The notes: generated by a model from the sequence alone, not told the origin. Shown: positions 54,250 to 63,945, numbered from the stretch's first letter. The stretch is 64,000 bases of DNA from Komarekiella atlantica HA4396-MV6 (GCA_019359395.1 JAHHHK010000005.1:62001-126000); one strand, 5' to 3'. Numbers and translations: made by a program.

Positions 54250-55284
54250 CTAATTTTTAAAGCCAGCAGAACGGCGATAAAGTAACCAGATAAATAATGG
54301 GGAACCTAGCAAGGCGGTGACGGAACCTACTGGTAGTTCTACTGCTCCTAATCTGGAGAGTAAATCTGCAAAGGTGAGTAACCATGCACCTGCTAAAGCG
54401 GAAAGTGGTAAAACAAAGCGGTGATCTGTACCAACGATGAGGCGGACACCGTGAGGAACGACAAGACCGACAAACCCAATTAAACCGCCAATGCTGACTG
54501 CACCTGCGGCTAATAGGGTGGCGATACCACCAATTAAAAGGCGCGATCGCGTTAATGAAACCCCTAAGCCTACAGCCATATCGTCTCCCAACGCCAGCAC
54601 ATTTACTGACCGCGCTAGTAAACATCCGCCTAGCAGTGCGACAATAATGTAAGGGCCAGCCGTTGAGATTTCTTTCCAACCGCGCCCATTAAGAGTACCA
54701 ACCAGCCAACTGAGCGCAATTTGAATTTGACCGTCTTCAGCTAATAAGAGCAATGTACTTTGTACCGCACCAAATAAAGCGCTTACAGCCACTCCCCCTA
54801 AAATTAACCGCTCAACTGAAATTCCCGACCCCGCACGACCGAGCAAAATGACGATCGCTGAAGTCAAAATTGCTCCCATCCACGCTGCCAAAGGAATCGC
54901 TACTGGGAATACTTGCAACACTATCATCACAATGACCACTAGTCCTGCACCCGCTGAAATGCCAAGAATAAACGGATCGGCAAGACTATTGCGTAACATA
55001 CCTTGTAGCAATGCTCCTGACATTCCCAAAGCTGCGCCAACGATGAGAGCAGCGATAATCCGCGGGAGACGCAAATCCCAGAGGATTGTCTGTTTGACGC
55101 TATCACCTTTGTGCAAAATTGCTTGCCAAAATTCGGAGATACTAAAAGGTACTGCTCCTTGAGACAGGGACAGCACTAGTGTTACCACCAGTGCCGTCCC
55201 GAGCAGTAAAACAGCCCAAAGTACGCGGTGTTTGCTAAAAATTGTTGAGAATGCTCTAGTCAATTTTCCATTAAATATTTTCAT
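54250..55284 (-). CDS. FecCD-family ABC permease
   Basis: A 344-residue inner-membrane permease of the FecCD/BtuC family with about ten membrane segments. Family marks: RLPRIIAALIVGAALGMSGA, LLQGMLRNSLADPFILGISA, GLIGFVGLVVPHGVRLIVG, and the C-terminal ELPVGSVTALLGSPLFIWLL. It is transcribed between the cobyrinate amidase gene upstream and the ATPase downstream, all leftward. Confidence 0.94.
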   Translation of the reverse strand: MKIFNGKLTRAFSTIFSKHRVLWAVLLLGTALVVTLVLSLSQGAVPFSISEFWQAILHKGDSVKQTILWDLRLPRIIAALIVGAALGMSGALLQGMLRNSLADPFILGISAGAGLVVIVMIVLQVFPVAIPLAAWMGAILTSAIVILLGRAGSGISVERLILGGVAVSALFGAVQSTLLLLAEDGQIQIALSWLVGTLNGRGWKEISTAGPYIIVALLGGCLLARSVNVLALGDDMAVGLGVSLTRSRLLIGGIATLLAAGAVSIGGLIGFVGLVVPHGVRLIVGTDHRFVLPLSALAGAWLLTFADLLSRLGAVELPVGSVTALLGSPLFIWLLYRRSAGFKN

Positions 55285-55389
55285 TGATGAAGAAATCTAC
55301 TACGCTATCTGTTGGGCAAGAAACCCACACACTCACCGAAGCATCAGTGTAAGTAGTTCACTTTAACTATTATCAGTTATCAGTTTTTT

Positions 55390-56946
55390 CTAACCACTGT
55401 TGACTGTTGACTGTTGACTGTTGACTGTTGACTGTTGACTGTTGACTGCTTCAATATTTAGACATTGCTTCAGAAATCGCTGTGGAATCTCTACACTTTC
55501 TCCCCAATGTAGATGAATATAAGAAGCGTGAACATTCTTAGGCAAACCCCATCCTTCGCGTCCCATATTTTCCTCACAATCGTAGCGATAAGCTTCAAAC
55601 AAGGGCTGATGGGGATTTGAGATTAAATGGGAGCGATGAAACTCATGCCCATAAACATTTGTACCAGCTGTTACTAGCAAATTATCTTGCAAAGCTACTG
55701 CGCGACGATACCCCAAAGTTAAACGTTTACCCATGACAGCAGATGTCGGTAACACTCCCGCCATCGACCAAGATTTACCCTCAAAATCGACAATTTGCTC
55801 GCATAAATACATCAATCCTCCACACTCGGCGATCGCAGGCATTCCTGCAAGAATTGCTCTTTTCACCTGATTCCGAACGCTGGTGTTTTCTGCAAGTTGT
55901 TGAGCAAAAACTTCTGGGAAACCACCACCAAAATACATTCCCTGGATACCCTGTGGTAGTCCAGCATCTTCCAAAGGACTCCAGAAAACTAATTCTGCAC
56001 CCAACTGTTGCAGCAAATCGAGATTGTCTTGGTAATAGAAATTAAAAGCGCGATCGCGGGCAACTGCAACTTTGCTTGTAGTCTGGGGAAAGGATGTATT
56101 CAAGACCTTTTCCCTTTCCCCTTTCCCCTTTCCCCGAGCCATATTGCGGGAGTAGGGAATTGCTTCCGATTTTAATAGGGGTAATAAACGTTGCCAGTCG
56201 AAGCAAGTATCTCCTAAATCGGCAAGGTGATCAATTAAAGCATTGAGTTGGGGGAGTTCTGCTGTGGGGACTAAACCCAGATGGCGATCAGGAATTGTGA
56301 TGTTATCCTGACGCCGCAATACGCCGAGAATCGGTAATTGTAGGGGTTCTAGAGAGTCTTTGAGGAGGGAGAGATGGCGATCGCTTCCTACACGATTGAG
56401 TATTACCCCAGCCATTTTAATTCGGGGATCAAAACAGCGGTAGCCGTGGGCGATCGCAGCTACAGAACCAGACAAGCGACTGCAATCAATCACCAATACC
56501 ACAGGCAAATCTAGCAGCCGGGCGATGTGAGCTGTACTGGCAAAGGTGATTGGGGAACTCGGGGCCCCCTCTGGGGATAAGGGGCAATGGGGACTGGGTA
56601 TTGGGTATTGGGAAGAATTTAGTTCCCAGTCACCAATCCCTAGTCCCCAGTTCCCGAATCCCTTCACTCCATCAAACAACCCCATCACCCCTTCCACCAA
56701 AGCATATTCACTCTCTTGGCTATGACGAGCAAAACATTTTTGAACGTAAGCTTCTGAAGTCAGCACCGGATCTAAATTCCGACAAGCACGGCCAGTAACG
56801 TGCTGATGAAACATCGGGTCAATATAATCTGGGCCCACCTTAAAAGATTGCACCACGCCATCACGACGGCGCAAAGATGCTAAAAGGGTGAGCGTGACTG
56901 TTGTCTTGCCCACCCCACTACGTTCTCCTGCAATGACTAAAGCCAT
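55390..56946 (-). CDS. Cobyrinate a,c-diamide synthase with repeat insertions
   Basis: Amidates cobyrinate in cobalamin synthesis using ATP and glutamine (CbiA/CobB). The N-domain has IAGERSGVGKTTVTLTLLAS and SFKVGPDYIDPMFH; the glutamine-amidotransferase domain has FGGGFPEVFAQQLAE and the nucleophile in IAECGGLMYLC. At 518 residues it is about 50 longer than usual. The excess is repeat-derived: residues about 95-132 after GVMGLFDGVKG, about 270-287 (ARGKGKGEREKVLNTSFPQ), and a tail of SQQSTVN repeats. All remain in frame, so it may still work. Confidence 0.93.
   Translation of the reverse strand: MALVIAGERSGVGKTTVTLTLLASLRRRDGVVQSFKVGPDYIDPMFHQHVTGRACRNLDPVLTSEAYVQKCFARHSQESEYALVEGVMGLFDGVKGFGNWGLGIGDWELNSSQYPIPSPHCPLSPEGAPSSPITFASTAHIARLLDLPVVLVIDCSRLSGSVAAIAHGYRCFDPRIKMAGVILNRVGSDRHLSLLKDSLEPLQLPILGVLRRQDNITIPDRHLGLVPTAELPQLNALIDHLADLGDTCFDWQRLLPLLKSEAIPYSRNMARGKGKGEREKVLNTSFPQTTSKVAVARDRAFNFYYQDNLDLLQQLGAELVFWSPLEDAGLPQGIQGMYFGGGFPEVFAQQLAENTSVRNQVKRAILAGMPAIAECGGLMYLCEQIVDFEGKSWSMAGVLPTSAVMGKRLTLGYRRAVALQDNLLVTAGTNVYGHEFHRSHLISNPHQPLFEAYRYDCEENMGREGWGLPKNVHASYIHLHWGESVEIPQRFLKQCLNIEAVNSQQSTVNSQQSTVNSG
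55396..55448. repeat. TGTTGAC heptamer tandem repeat
   Basis: About seven copies of TGTTGAC in tandem. They code for the SQQSTVN-type C-terminal tail of the cobyrinate amidase on the minus strand. Confidence 0.9.
56549..56664. repeat. G-rich repeat inside the cobyrinate amidase gene
   Basis: About 116 bases of GGGGACTGGGTATTGGGTAT-type repeat and its complement (TCCCTAGTCCCCAGTTCCC), forming an inverted repeat. It lies in frame within the gene and separates GLFDGVKG from the TFASTAHIARLL segment that normally follows closely. Confidence 0.75.
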
Positions 56947-56949
56947 AGG

Positions 56950-57072
56950 ATTGAGTATCGGGTATTGGGTATTGGGTACTGGGTACTGGAGATTGGGTAT
57001 TGGGTATTGGGTATTGGGTATTGGGAAGAATTTAGTTCTCAGGACTAGTCCCTAGTCCCCAGTCCCCAGTCC
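56950..57072. repeat. Intergenic GGGTATT tandem repeats
   Basis: About eight copies of TGGGTAT/TGGGTAC heptamers followed by CCCTAGTCCCCAGT complements, filling the whole space between the cobyrinate amidase gene and opcA. The facing arms could form a long hairpin. Confidence 0.8.
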
Positions 57073-58455
57073 CTAGTCCCTAGTCCCCATTACATTATCC
57101 AGTTTGAGAATCTTCGCTGTCACTGCAAGGCTTTCTTCAAAAAGTGACTCACGACCCCAGCGTTGTACTTGCTGACTCAGCAATGCTTCCGCCTTTTGTT
57201 CCGAAAGCGAACTTACTTGTTGAAATAAACCTGCGGATTGAGCGCCGCCATGTGTTTCCATCCGCATACAACCACCAGTTTCCGAGCAAATGACTGTACC
57301 ACAGTCTGCCTGAGGATTGGTTGAACTGAGGCGCAAGGCAATTAAGTCGCCCATAATTTGACCAACATCAGCAACCGGGACTCCTGCTAACTCGGTTTCT
57401 ACTTGCCGTTGGTCTTGGGACACGAAGCGAATTCGAGTTATGTCATAATCTCCACTTTCCTTTTGGTAAGAAACTGGCTGCCATTCTAACCGACTCGCCA
57501 ACCAACCCAAAAAAAGCAAAGCTTGAGCAGGATTGCCTTTTTCGTAATCAATTGTTACTCGGTCAATTTCTTTCAGGGCTGCGCGACGATGAGGTGAGTC
57601 GTATGCTTCAGCAGTTAGTTCTTGCCATGATGAGAGACGACGCCAGTTGAGGTCAGCCAGAGGAACGCCACTTTCTACCAACTCTTGCAGGCTGAGTAAA
57701 TCGCTTTCTGGCTCGTTAAAGTTGCAAGAATCTACAATTACATTATTGCAGACTGCTGCTAGTCGTTTGAATAGAGCGTTGTTAGGGTCTGGTGTTGCTT
57801 TCCACCAAAGAAACTTTGGCAAGCCACCAATTAACAATGCCGGAATCATCCCGCCTATGCGTTCTAAAGCAGCAGCAGTGCCACTAAGAGTTATATATTC
57901 ACAACAGATAAGTGTACTTGATGATTGCTTTTGGATCGGGCAATAGGCAGAAACTTGAGCTTTGACCCCTTCATCTTCCCCAGCAATTGGAAACAAGGCA
58001 ATGATGCGGCAAGGGTTGCGGAGGGCGATCTCATCGGCAATTCTGGGGCTTGCAGCATTTAAGCTATAAGTACCACCGCCATTATCTCCTGTAGCCCCTC
58101 CTTGACGTTTGGAGAATTCTTCTCGCAATCCGGCAAGGGTTTCAGGCGTTGCAGTGCCAGTTTCCAGCACTCCATATTTTTTCTGAAATTGTCGCAGTGC
58201 TGTGTCCATTTGCGGCCCTAGAATCCCATCAATCGGGCCGTTATAAAAACCCAAGGCAGCTAATAGATACTGGGTTTCTTCTGGTTCGTAAACAACTAAG
58301 GTAAATGTCGTGGCCCGAGTAGCAGCCGGAAGCCCACCGTCTTCACCGGTGATGCCGTAGCTTTGCCAAATTTGATTAAGTTCCGCGTCTATTTCTGAGA
58401 GCGAAATATCCTTCGGTGCTTGGAGTGAAAAAATGGTAGGAGCTTGGGGAGTCAT
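57073..58455 (-). CDS. opcA: Glucose-6-phosphate dehydrogenase assembly protein OpcA
   Basis: A 460-residue allosteric activator of glucose-6-phosphate dehydrogenase, through which thioredoxin control is passed in cyanobacteria. Family segments: IIALFPIAGEDEGVKAQVSA, GGLPKFLWWKATPDPNN, DSCNF, and AGVPVADVGQIMGDLIALRL. Residues about 53-112 (ETQYLLAALGFYNGPIDGIL, then TALRQFQKKYG) resemble a peptidoglycan-binding-type helical domain. Five or more Cys are present, some likely redox-active. It lies 101 bases downstream of zwf. Confidence 0.95.
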   Translation of the reverse strand: MTPQAPTIFSLQAPKDISLSEIDAELNQIWQSYGITGEDGGLPAATRATTFTLVVYEPEETQYLLAALGFYNGPIDGILGPQMDTALRQFQKKYGVLETGTATPETLAGLREEFSKRQGGATGDNGGGTYSLNAASPRIADEIALRNPCRIIALFPIAGEDEGVKAQVSAYCPIQKQSSSTLICCEYITLSGTAAALERIGGMIPALLIGGLPKFLWWKATPDPNNALFKRLAAVCNNVIVDSCNFNEPESDLLSLQELVESGVPLADLNWRRLSSWQELTAEAYDSPHRRAALKEIDRVTIDYEKGNPAQALLFLGWLASRLEWQPVSYQKESGDYDITRIRFVSQDQRQVETELAGVPVADVGQIMGDLIALRLSSTNPQADCGTVICSETGGCMRMETHGGAQSAGLFQQVSSLSEQKAEALLSQQVQRWGRESLFEESLAVTAKILKLDNVMGTRD

Positions 58456-58469
58456 AGCAAATTGTGGGT

Positions 58470-58556
58470 TTTGTCATTTGTTATCTGTCATTAGTCATCA
58501 GTCATTAGTCATTAGTAAAAACAAATGACAAGTGACTAATGACTCATGACTAATTT
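58470..58556. repeat. ATTAGTC tandem repeats between zwf and opcA
   Basis: Copies of GTCATTA/GTCATCA heptamers and a facing set (GACTAATGACTCATGAC) form an inverted repeat across the gap. As in other gaps of this operon, this places a potential hairpin in the message. Confidence 0.7.
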
Positions 58557-60086
58557 TTACAGTCTGCGCCAGCGACGACCATCCTGATTAATTAAGAATT
58601 CTGCTTCTGCTGGTTCCCAAGTTCCGGCTTCGTACTGGGGAATGGAAGTGGGATCTGCGGGCGCATCCCAAACGGAAAGGGCTGGAGTTACTACTTGCCA
58701 AGCTGCTTCTACTTCATCTGCTCGTGTGAACAATGTTTGATCACCCATCATACAATCAAGAAACAGGCGATCGTAGGCATCAGAAGTTGCTTGAATGCCA
58801 AAGGAACCATAACTGAAGTCCATGTCAACGGAACGAGTGCGGAATTCGGCTCCAGGCATTTTCACATCAAAGCGTAGAGAAATACCCTCATTTGGCTGAA
58901 TCCGCATCGCCAAAATATTGGCGTTTGCTTGCTGCGCGGCGGATTGAAACATCCGAGAGGGAACTTCGCGGAAGTGGATCGAAATTTCACTTACTTTTTT
59001 CGGCATCCGCTTTCCGGTTCGTAGGTAAAAGGGAACACCTTGCCAGCGCCAGTTATCAACCAGAAACTTCATCGCTACATAGGTGGGTGTTGAAGAGTTG
59101 GGATCAACTCCCGGTTCTTGCCGATATCCTGGCACTGGTTGACCCTTCATCCAGCCAGCACTATACTGACCACGGACTGCTGAACGTGACAGATTGTGAA
59201 CATCAGCAAGACGGGTAGCTTGGAGTGCTTTCACTTTTTCCGTGCGGATGCTGTCGGCGTCCATTGCGTTGGGTGGCTCCATTGCAGTTAGGCAATAAAG
59301 CTGCATCAGATGGTTTTGCAACATATCCCGTAGTGCGCCGGCTTTTTCATAGTAACCAGCCCGGTCTTCCACTCCCACGGTTTCTGCTACTGTAATTTGA
59401 ACGTGGTCAACAAAACGACGATTCCACAGAGGTTCAAAAATCGCATTAGCAAAGCGAAATACGAGCAGATTTTGAACTGTCTCTTTACCTAAGTAGTGGT
59501 CAATACGGTATACTTGATTTTCTTTGCAGAATTTCTGTACCACTTGGTTAAGACTCTGAGCAGAAGCCAAATCCCGACCAAAGGGTTTTTCAATTACTAG
59601 ACGATGCTTGTATGGGTCGTCCAGCATCCCTGCTGTACCTAATTGCTTGATGGCTTCAGGAAAGAAGTTAGGAGCCACGGACAGGTAAAACATTCGGTTC
59701 CCCCGTGTACCCCGTTTCTCATCTAATTCGCTCAAGAGGTTTTTTAGTTTCTGGTAGCCTTCAGGATTGTCTATGTCTCCAGGACAGTAGAACAGACCTT
59801 GAGAGAAATCTTGCCACAGTTCCCCTAGATCGACACTAGCATGGGCCTCTTCCATGCCCTTTTGCATCTGTTCGCGGAAGTAGTCGTGGCTCCACTCTCT
59901 ACGTGCCACACCGACAATAGTGGTTTCTGGTGGAATACGCCGTTCCCGCCGCAATTTATAAAGTGCTGGCACTAGTTTGCGCCAGGTAAGATCACCAGAA
60001 GCTCCAAAGATGACTATAATCTGGGGTTCGGGCATCCCTTGCTGTTGCAGGCCAACGCGCAAGGGATTTTCTAGCAGACTGACCAT
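58557..60086 (-). CDS. zwf: Glucose-6-phosphate 1-dehydrogenase
   Basis: Entry enzyme of the oxidative pentose phosphate pathway, giving NADPH for dark metabolism and for nitrogen fixation in heterocysts. The 509 residues show the NADP-binding [20 protein letters not shown], the active-site [15 protein letters not shown], and VIEKPFGRD. It lies between tal and opcA in the order known from Nostoc and Anabaena. The N-terminal extension [18 protein letters not shown] is typical of cyanobacterial Zwf. Confidence 0.97.
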   Translation of the reverse strand: MVSLLENPLRVGLQQQGMPEPQIIVIFGASGDLTWRKLVPALYKLRRERRIPPETTIVGVARREWSHDYFREQMQKGMEEAHASVDLGELWQDFSQGLFYCPGDIDNPEGYQKLKNLLSELDEKRGTRGNRMFYLSVAPNFFPEAIKQLGTAGMLDDPYKHRLVIEKPFGRDLASAQSLNQVVQKFCKENQVYRIDHYLGKETVQNLLVFRFANAIFEPLWNRRFVDHVQITVAETVGVEDRAGYYEKAGALRDMLQNHLMQLYCLTAMEPPNAMDADSIRTEKVKALQATRLADVHNLSRSAVRGQYSAGWMKGQPVPGYRQEPGVDPNSSTPTYVAMKFLVDNWRWQGVPFYLRTGKRMPKKVSEISIHFREVPSRMFQSAAQQANANILAMRIQPNEGISLRFDVKMPGAEFRTRSVDMDFSYGSFGIQATSDAYDRLFLDCMMGDQTLFTRADEVEAAWQVVTPALSVWDAPADPTSIPQYEAGTWEPAEAEFLINQDGRRWRRL

Positions 60087-60225
60087 AACAATTTTAGATT
60101 GGGTACTAGGGATCGGGAATTGAGGATTGGGGATTGAGAAAGGGGAAAGGGGAAAGGGGAAAAGGTAATAATATATTCCTTTTTCCTTTTGCCTTTAACC
60201 TTTTCCCCTCTCTAGTCCCCAGTCC
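60087..60225. repeat. G-rich short repeats between tal and zwf
   Basis: TAGGGATCGGGAATTGAGGA and GGGGAAA tandem copies followed by complementary CCTTTTGCC and CCCCAGTCCC blocks; another potential hairpin inside the fbp-tal-zwf-opcA message. Confidence 0.7.
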
Positions 60226-61395
60226 CTACACTGGTGACAATACCTTGATTTTTTCTTCTAAAGAGTTCATCAAGGATTGAAAGGGCTTGACAAACTTGTC
60301 AATACCTTCAACAAGTAGTTCGTCCATCACTTTACCGAGATCAATGTTGATATCGGGATCTTTGAGGTTTTCGAGCAGCGTGTAAGCTTCTTCTACGTTC
60401 ATTTCCACGCGATTAGCTACATCGCAGTGGTCAGCGCAAGCTTTAATTGTTGCTGGTGGTAGGGTGTTAACTGTATCCGGGCCAATCAACTCATCGACAT
60501 ACATCACGTCGTTGTAGTTGGGGTCTTTGGTGCTGGTGCTTGCCCAAAGTAGCCGTTGGACTTTTGCCCCTTTTGTTGCCAAGGCTTGCCAGCGACCCCC
60601 TTCCGGGGAAGCTTCGCTAACGCTCTGTGTAATTTTCTTGTATTCTTGGTAAGCAATCTTCGCGTTTGCGATCGCTACTTTCCCTTTGACAGCTTTTAGC
60701 TTTGCTTCTTGGGCAATATCATCAACGCCTTTTTTCAATTTATCATCAATTTTGGCGTCAATGTTGCTATCAATTCGACTGAGGAAGAAACTAGCTACTG
60801 AAGCAATGTTGCTGATGTCTTTCCCCTCAGCCACCCGTTTTTCTAAGCCACGAATATAAGCCCAAGCTGTGTTAATGTAGCTTTCTACAGAAAACAGCAG
60901 TGTGATGTTGACATTCATGCCTTCGGCTATTACCTGTTCTACTGCTGGTAAACCAGCCTCAGTACCAGGAATTTTGATCATCAGATTTTCCCGATCAATT
61001 TCTTGGAAATAACGTCGGGCTTCGTTGATTGTGGCTTCAGTATCATGAGCGATAGTCGGTGGTACTTCTATGCTCACGTAACCATCGAGTCTATTCGAGG
61101 CTTCATATACAGGGCGTAATATATCACAAGCACTGCGGATATCTGCAAAAGCTAGCGATTCGTAAATTTTGTATGTGGGTAAGCCAGCACGAACTCCGGC
61201 TTCAATATCGGCATCATAAATTACATTACCAGCGATCGCTTTTTCAAAGATGGCTGGATTGGAGGTAATTCCACAGATTCCTTGATTTTCCACCAGGTCT
61301 TTGAGTTCGCCTGATTGGATGATGTCACGGCTCAAATTATCCATCCAGATACTTTGACCGTATTGTTTAATCTCTAGTAGATGATTGGTTGCCAT
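60226..61395 (-). CDS. tal: Transaldolase
   Basis: Transfers dihydroxyacetone units between sugar phosphates in the pentose phosphate pathway. The 389-residue, long form is typical of cyanobacteria. Motifs: GITSNPAIFEKAI, the Schiff-base Lys in ENLMIKIPGTEAGLPA, GMNVNITLLFS, and LLWASTSTKDPNYND. Near residue 260 the stretch SVSEASPEGGRW looks like an in-frame insertion of a dispersed repeat (60594-60627). It is co-directional with zwf and opcA downstream and fbp upstream. Confidence 0.96.
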   Translation of the reverse strand: MATNHLLEIKQYGQSIWMDNLSRDIIQSGELKDLVENQGICGITSNPAIFEKAIAGNVIYDADIEAGVRAGLPTYKIYESLAFADIRSACDILRPVYEASNRLDGYVSIEVPPTIAHDTEATINEARRYFQEIDRENLMIKIPGTEAGLPAVEQVIAEGMNVNITLLFSVESYINTAWAYIRGLEKRVAEGKDISNIASVASFFLSRIDSNIDAKIDDKLKKGVDDIAQEAKLKAVKGKVAIANAKIAYQEYKKITQSVSEASPEGGRWQALATKGAKVQRLLWASTSTKDPNYNDVMYVDELIGPDTVNTLPPATIKACADHCDVANRVEMNVEEAYTLLENLKDPDINIDLGKVMDELLVEGIDKFVKPFQSLMNSLEEKIKVLSPV

Positions 61396-61730
61396 AGCTC
61401 TTGTTTTTCACTCCTGTTAATGATGTTTCCAAGTGAAGGCAAGCAAAACCCATCAATATGTTGGTTGACGGTGACTCTTGAATTCTGACGTTGCCAATCA
61501 CTTATTACATCGACCAGCTGAGGTAATCTTTAATTCACATTCATTAAAGTGCTATTCTGCATTCCAACCACAAAATGCCCCGATTAATTTTCTAATTACT
61601 GGCGTACACCAGACGCATCTTTGACAATCTTTCCACCCCGTCTATTTTTGACTGCGGAAAAAACCGACGTTAAAAATAGACAACAAGTATACACTGTTAA
61701 GCATTTGCGCCTTCTGCTTTTTACTTTGTA
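61396..61730. other. fbp-tal intergenic region
   Basis: 335 bases without a gene. It contains a hairpin-forming repeat at 61640-61681 and the tal leader. In related strains tal and zwf have promoters of their own in addition to read-through from fbp, which this long gap would allow. Confidence 0.5.
61640..61681 (-). terminator. Hairpin downstream of fbp
   Basis: GTCTATTTTT and AAAAATAGAC are separated by 22 bases, with a second small CGG/CCG stem inside. It lies 50-90 bases after the fbp stop codon and could be a leaky terminator or a message-processing site. Confidence 0.45.
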
Positions 61731-62780
61731 TTAGTGACCGTTTTGAATAAAAGACTCCACCTTTGCCACATCCTCTTTACTACCAATAATTAGAGGCGTG
61801 CGCTGATGCAGTTTTTTCGGCACTACGTCTAAAATATCTACCAGTCCCGTAGTGGCGCGACCACCTGCTTGCTCAATTAACAAAGCCAGTGGAGCAGTTT
61901 CATACAACAAGCGCAATTTACCTTCTGGCTTTTGAATTGTGCCTGGGTAGAGAAACACACCGCCTTGAACCAAAATTCTATGAATGTCGCTCACCATCGC
62001 CCCACTATAACGAGCGGTGTAGCCCTCTGTGCGATGGACGTAGCGAATATATTCCCGGATTGATTCTTCCCACTGCCAGAAATTCCCTTCGTTCACGCTG
62101 TAAACAGAACCGTGGTTGGGAATCCGAATATTTTCTTCTGTGAGAATAAACTCCCCTAAACTGGGGTCAAGGGTAAACGAATGAACCCCTCTACCAATAG
62201 TATAGACCAGCATCGTGCTGGGGCCATATAGGATGTATCCAGCAGCAATTTGCTTGCGTCCGTCGGTAAGTAGGTCAGTTGCCTTGCCATCGCTATCGTT
62301 TCCTTCTTGTTGCCGAATGGCAAAGATGGAACCCAAACTCAGATTAGTGTCAGTATTGGATGAACCGTCAATTGGGTCATACAGTAAGGTATAGCGACCA
62401 ATTGGGCAATTTTCAGGTATGTAGTAGGGGTTTTCCATTTCCTCGGAAGCTAAGCGACAGACTAAGCCACTTTGCTTAAATACCGAGATAAATACGTCAT
62501 TGGCATAGACATCCATCTTTTTGACGGATTCTCCTTGCACATTTACTTCCCCAGTAAATCCGAGAACGCCTTCCATTAACCCGGCGCGACTGAGGCGACG
62601 AGCAACCAGTTTACCAGCAAGAGCGATACGATTCATCAATGCACTTAAATCTTGTGCATCTGGTGAAAAACTTTGAAGTTGCTGTAAAACGTGACGGGAT
62701 AAGGTTGTACAATCACGATCTAGGGCTTTGTCTGTAGGATCGTTGATCAACAAATCTAAAGATTCTGGCACTTTAGCCAT
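61731..62780 (-). CDS. fbp: Fructose-1,6-bisphosphatase, class I
   Basis: Hydrolyses fructose 1,6-bisphosphate, allowing hexose recycling through the pentose phosphate pathway and gluconeogenesis. The 349-residue protein has the metal-binding [35 protein letters not shown], and the C-terminal [20 protein letters not shown]. It is the first gene of the fbp-tal-zwf-opcA string. The dual-function class II enzyme of cyanobacteria has a different fold, so this is the single-function form. Confidence 0.97.
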   Translation of the reverse strand: MAKVPESLDLLINDPTDKALDRDCTTLSRHVLQQLQSFSPDAQDLSALMNRIALAGKLVARRLSRAGLMEGVLGFTGEVNVQGESVKKMDVYANDVFISVFKQSGLVCRLASEEMENPYYIPENCPIGRYTLLYDPIDGSSNTDTNLSLGSIFAIRQQEGNDSDGKATDLLTDGRKQIAAGYILYGPSTMLVYTIGRGVHSFTLDPSLGEFILTEENIRIPNHGSVYSVNEGNFWQWEESIREYIRYVHRTEGYTARYSGAMVSDIHRILVQGGVFLYPGTIQKPEGKLRLLYETAPLALLIEQAGGRATTGLVDILDVVPKKLHQRTPLIIGSKEDVAKVESFIQNGH

Positions 62781-63201
62781 TTTTGTATTCTCTCTAACGA
62801 TGGGCTGTTAGTTGGGTGGTCTTTGTGCGTGGCAATTTATGGTTGCTGCCTCTATCTTAGAAAGCTAAGTCTCTAACTTAGATGTGATTTTAGATAAACT
62901 AAAGAAATGAATATTTGGCGGCTTCTATTTCCTAGGCATAAAAACGTAGAGGCTCAATGTTTGGCTTTATTGTTTTTTAAGGATAGACACCACTGAATAG
63001 GAAATACTTGTTTAGTAGATATACTGAGATATTTTACTCTGTCATTAGAAAAACCAACTAGTTGTGATATATGTTTGGCGATCGCAACTAGTCGGGGGTA
63101 ATTTTATCAGGTTGCTTGATTTTGCATTGTTTCTAGTAAATTTCAGCGATATTGTATTGCGTAACTAGAAAACAATTTGCTATGATAATTATTCGTGTTT
63201 A
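62781..63201. other. fbp upstream region
   Basis: 421 bases with no gene, containing the fbp promoter and leader and the 3' side of the RRM gene. It contains the inverted repeat AACTAGTTGTGAT / GCGATCGCAACTAGT near 63054-63092. I saw no GTA-N8-TAC site. Confidence 0.5.
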
Positions 63202-63486
63202 TTAAAACTCTGGCTTTTTGCCCCAACCACCTCGTCGGTTATCTTCTCTCGGTTTGGCTTTATTGACTCTGAGTTGACGACCCATCCATTCTGCACCATC
63301 TAACTCAGTGATAGCTGCGTCTTCTTGGGCATCATCATTCATTTCAACAAAGGCAAAGCCACGCATCCTACCTGTTTCGCGGTCAGTAGGCAGGACAACT
63401 CTTTTGACCTCGCCGTAGTCTGCAAATACGGCTTTTAAGTCTGCTTCGGTAGCACTGTAGGAGAGGTTTCCAACGTAAATAGTCAT
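63202..63486 (-). CDS. RNA-binding protein, RRM type
   Basis: A 94-residue single-RRM protein of the cyanobacterial Rbp family. RNP2 is IYVGNLSY and RNP1 is RGFAFVEM, at the expected spacing. The tail (REDNRRGGWGKKPEF) is short, not the long glycine-rich tail of cold-induced Rbp types. Such proteins bind mRNA in the cytosol and help place photosynthetic messages. The long upstream gap could hold a cold- or light-responsive leader. Confidence 0.95.
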   Translation of the reverse strand: MTIYVGNLSYSATEADLKAVFADYGEVKRVVLPTDRETGRMRGFAFVEMNDDAQEDAAITELDGAEWMGRQLRVNKAKPREDNRRGGWGKKPEF

Positions 63487-63945
63487 GTGAGATCACGTAA
63501 TTGTCAACAAAAAGCGATTAGTTCAGCGGCAAAACAGATTTAATCAAATTGCAAATATTGCATAACTTCCTCTACAGCATTCGCCATTCGTGAATGTTGT
63601 GGAAGACTAACCAATCAAGTCAGGCGACATTATTTACAATTAAATGTGCTATCTGGAGGTAGTGCTTTACTAGGGTTTCTCCAGGTGAAGCAAGTACCAT
63701 GCTAAACTTACGCATACGCTCATATAATAACTGATTGTGGCATTTTTCAAAGTATGAGATTTTACAAACTCTCATCACATTTAAACATATAGTTTCATAT
63801 TATTTTCATTGTAGTTTTCATAAATATTGTTAATAACGCCCAGTTGATTTAAGAAAATCAAGAGCCTGAGAAACAGGGAACCTAGGCGTAACTTGGGTAA
63901 TCCCGCGTCTAATTGTGACGCGGGATGATTGTTACTAACTAAACA
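63487..63945. other. Upstream region of the RRM gene
   Basis: 459 AT-rich bases with no gene visible: the promoter and likely long 5' leader of the RRM gene on the minus strand, then the 3' end of the next gene with its hairpin at 63899-63926. Confidence 0.5.
63899..63926 (-). terminator. Hairpin after the partial gene
   Basis: ATCCCGCGTC and GACGCGGGAT form a 10-bp stem with a 7-base loop, 20 bases after the stop of the partial minus-strand frame. There is no clear T-run, so it is a possible but not certain terminator. Confidence 0.5.

Noticed and set aside
55285-55389. Cobalamin riboswitch before the FecCD-type permease gene
   Set aside because: The region is too short and lacks a recognisable B12 box.
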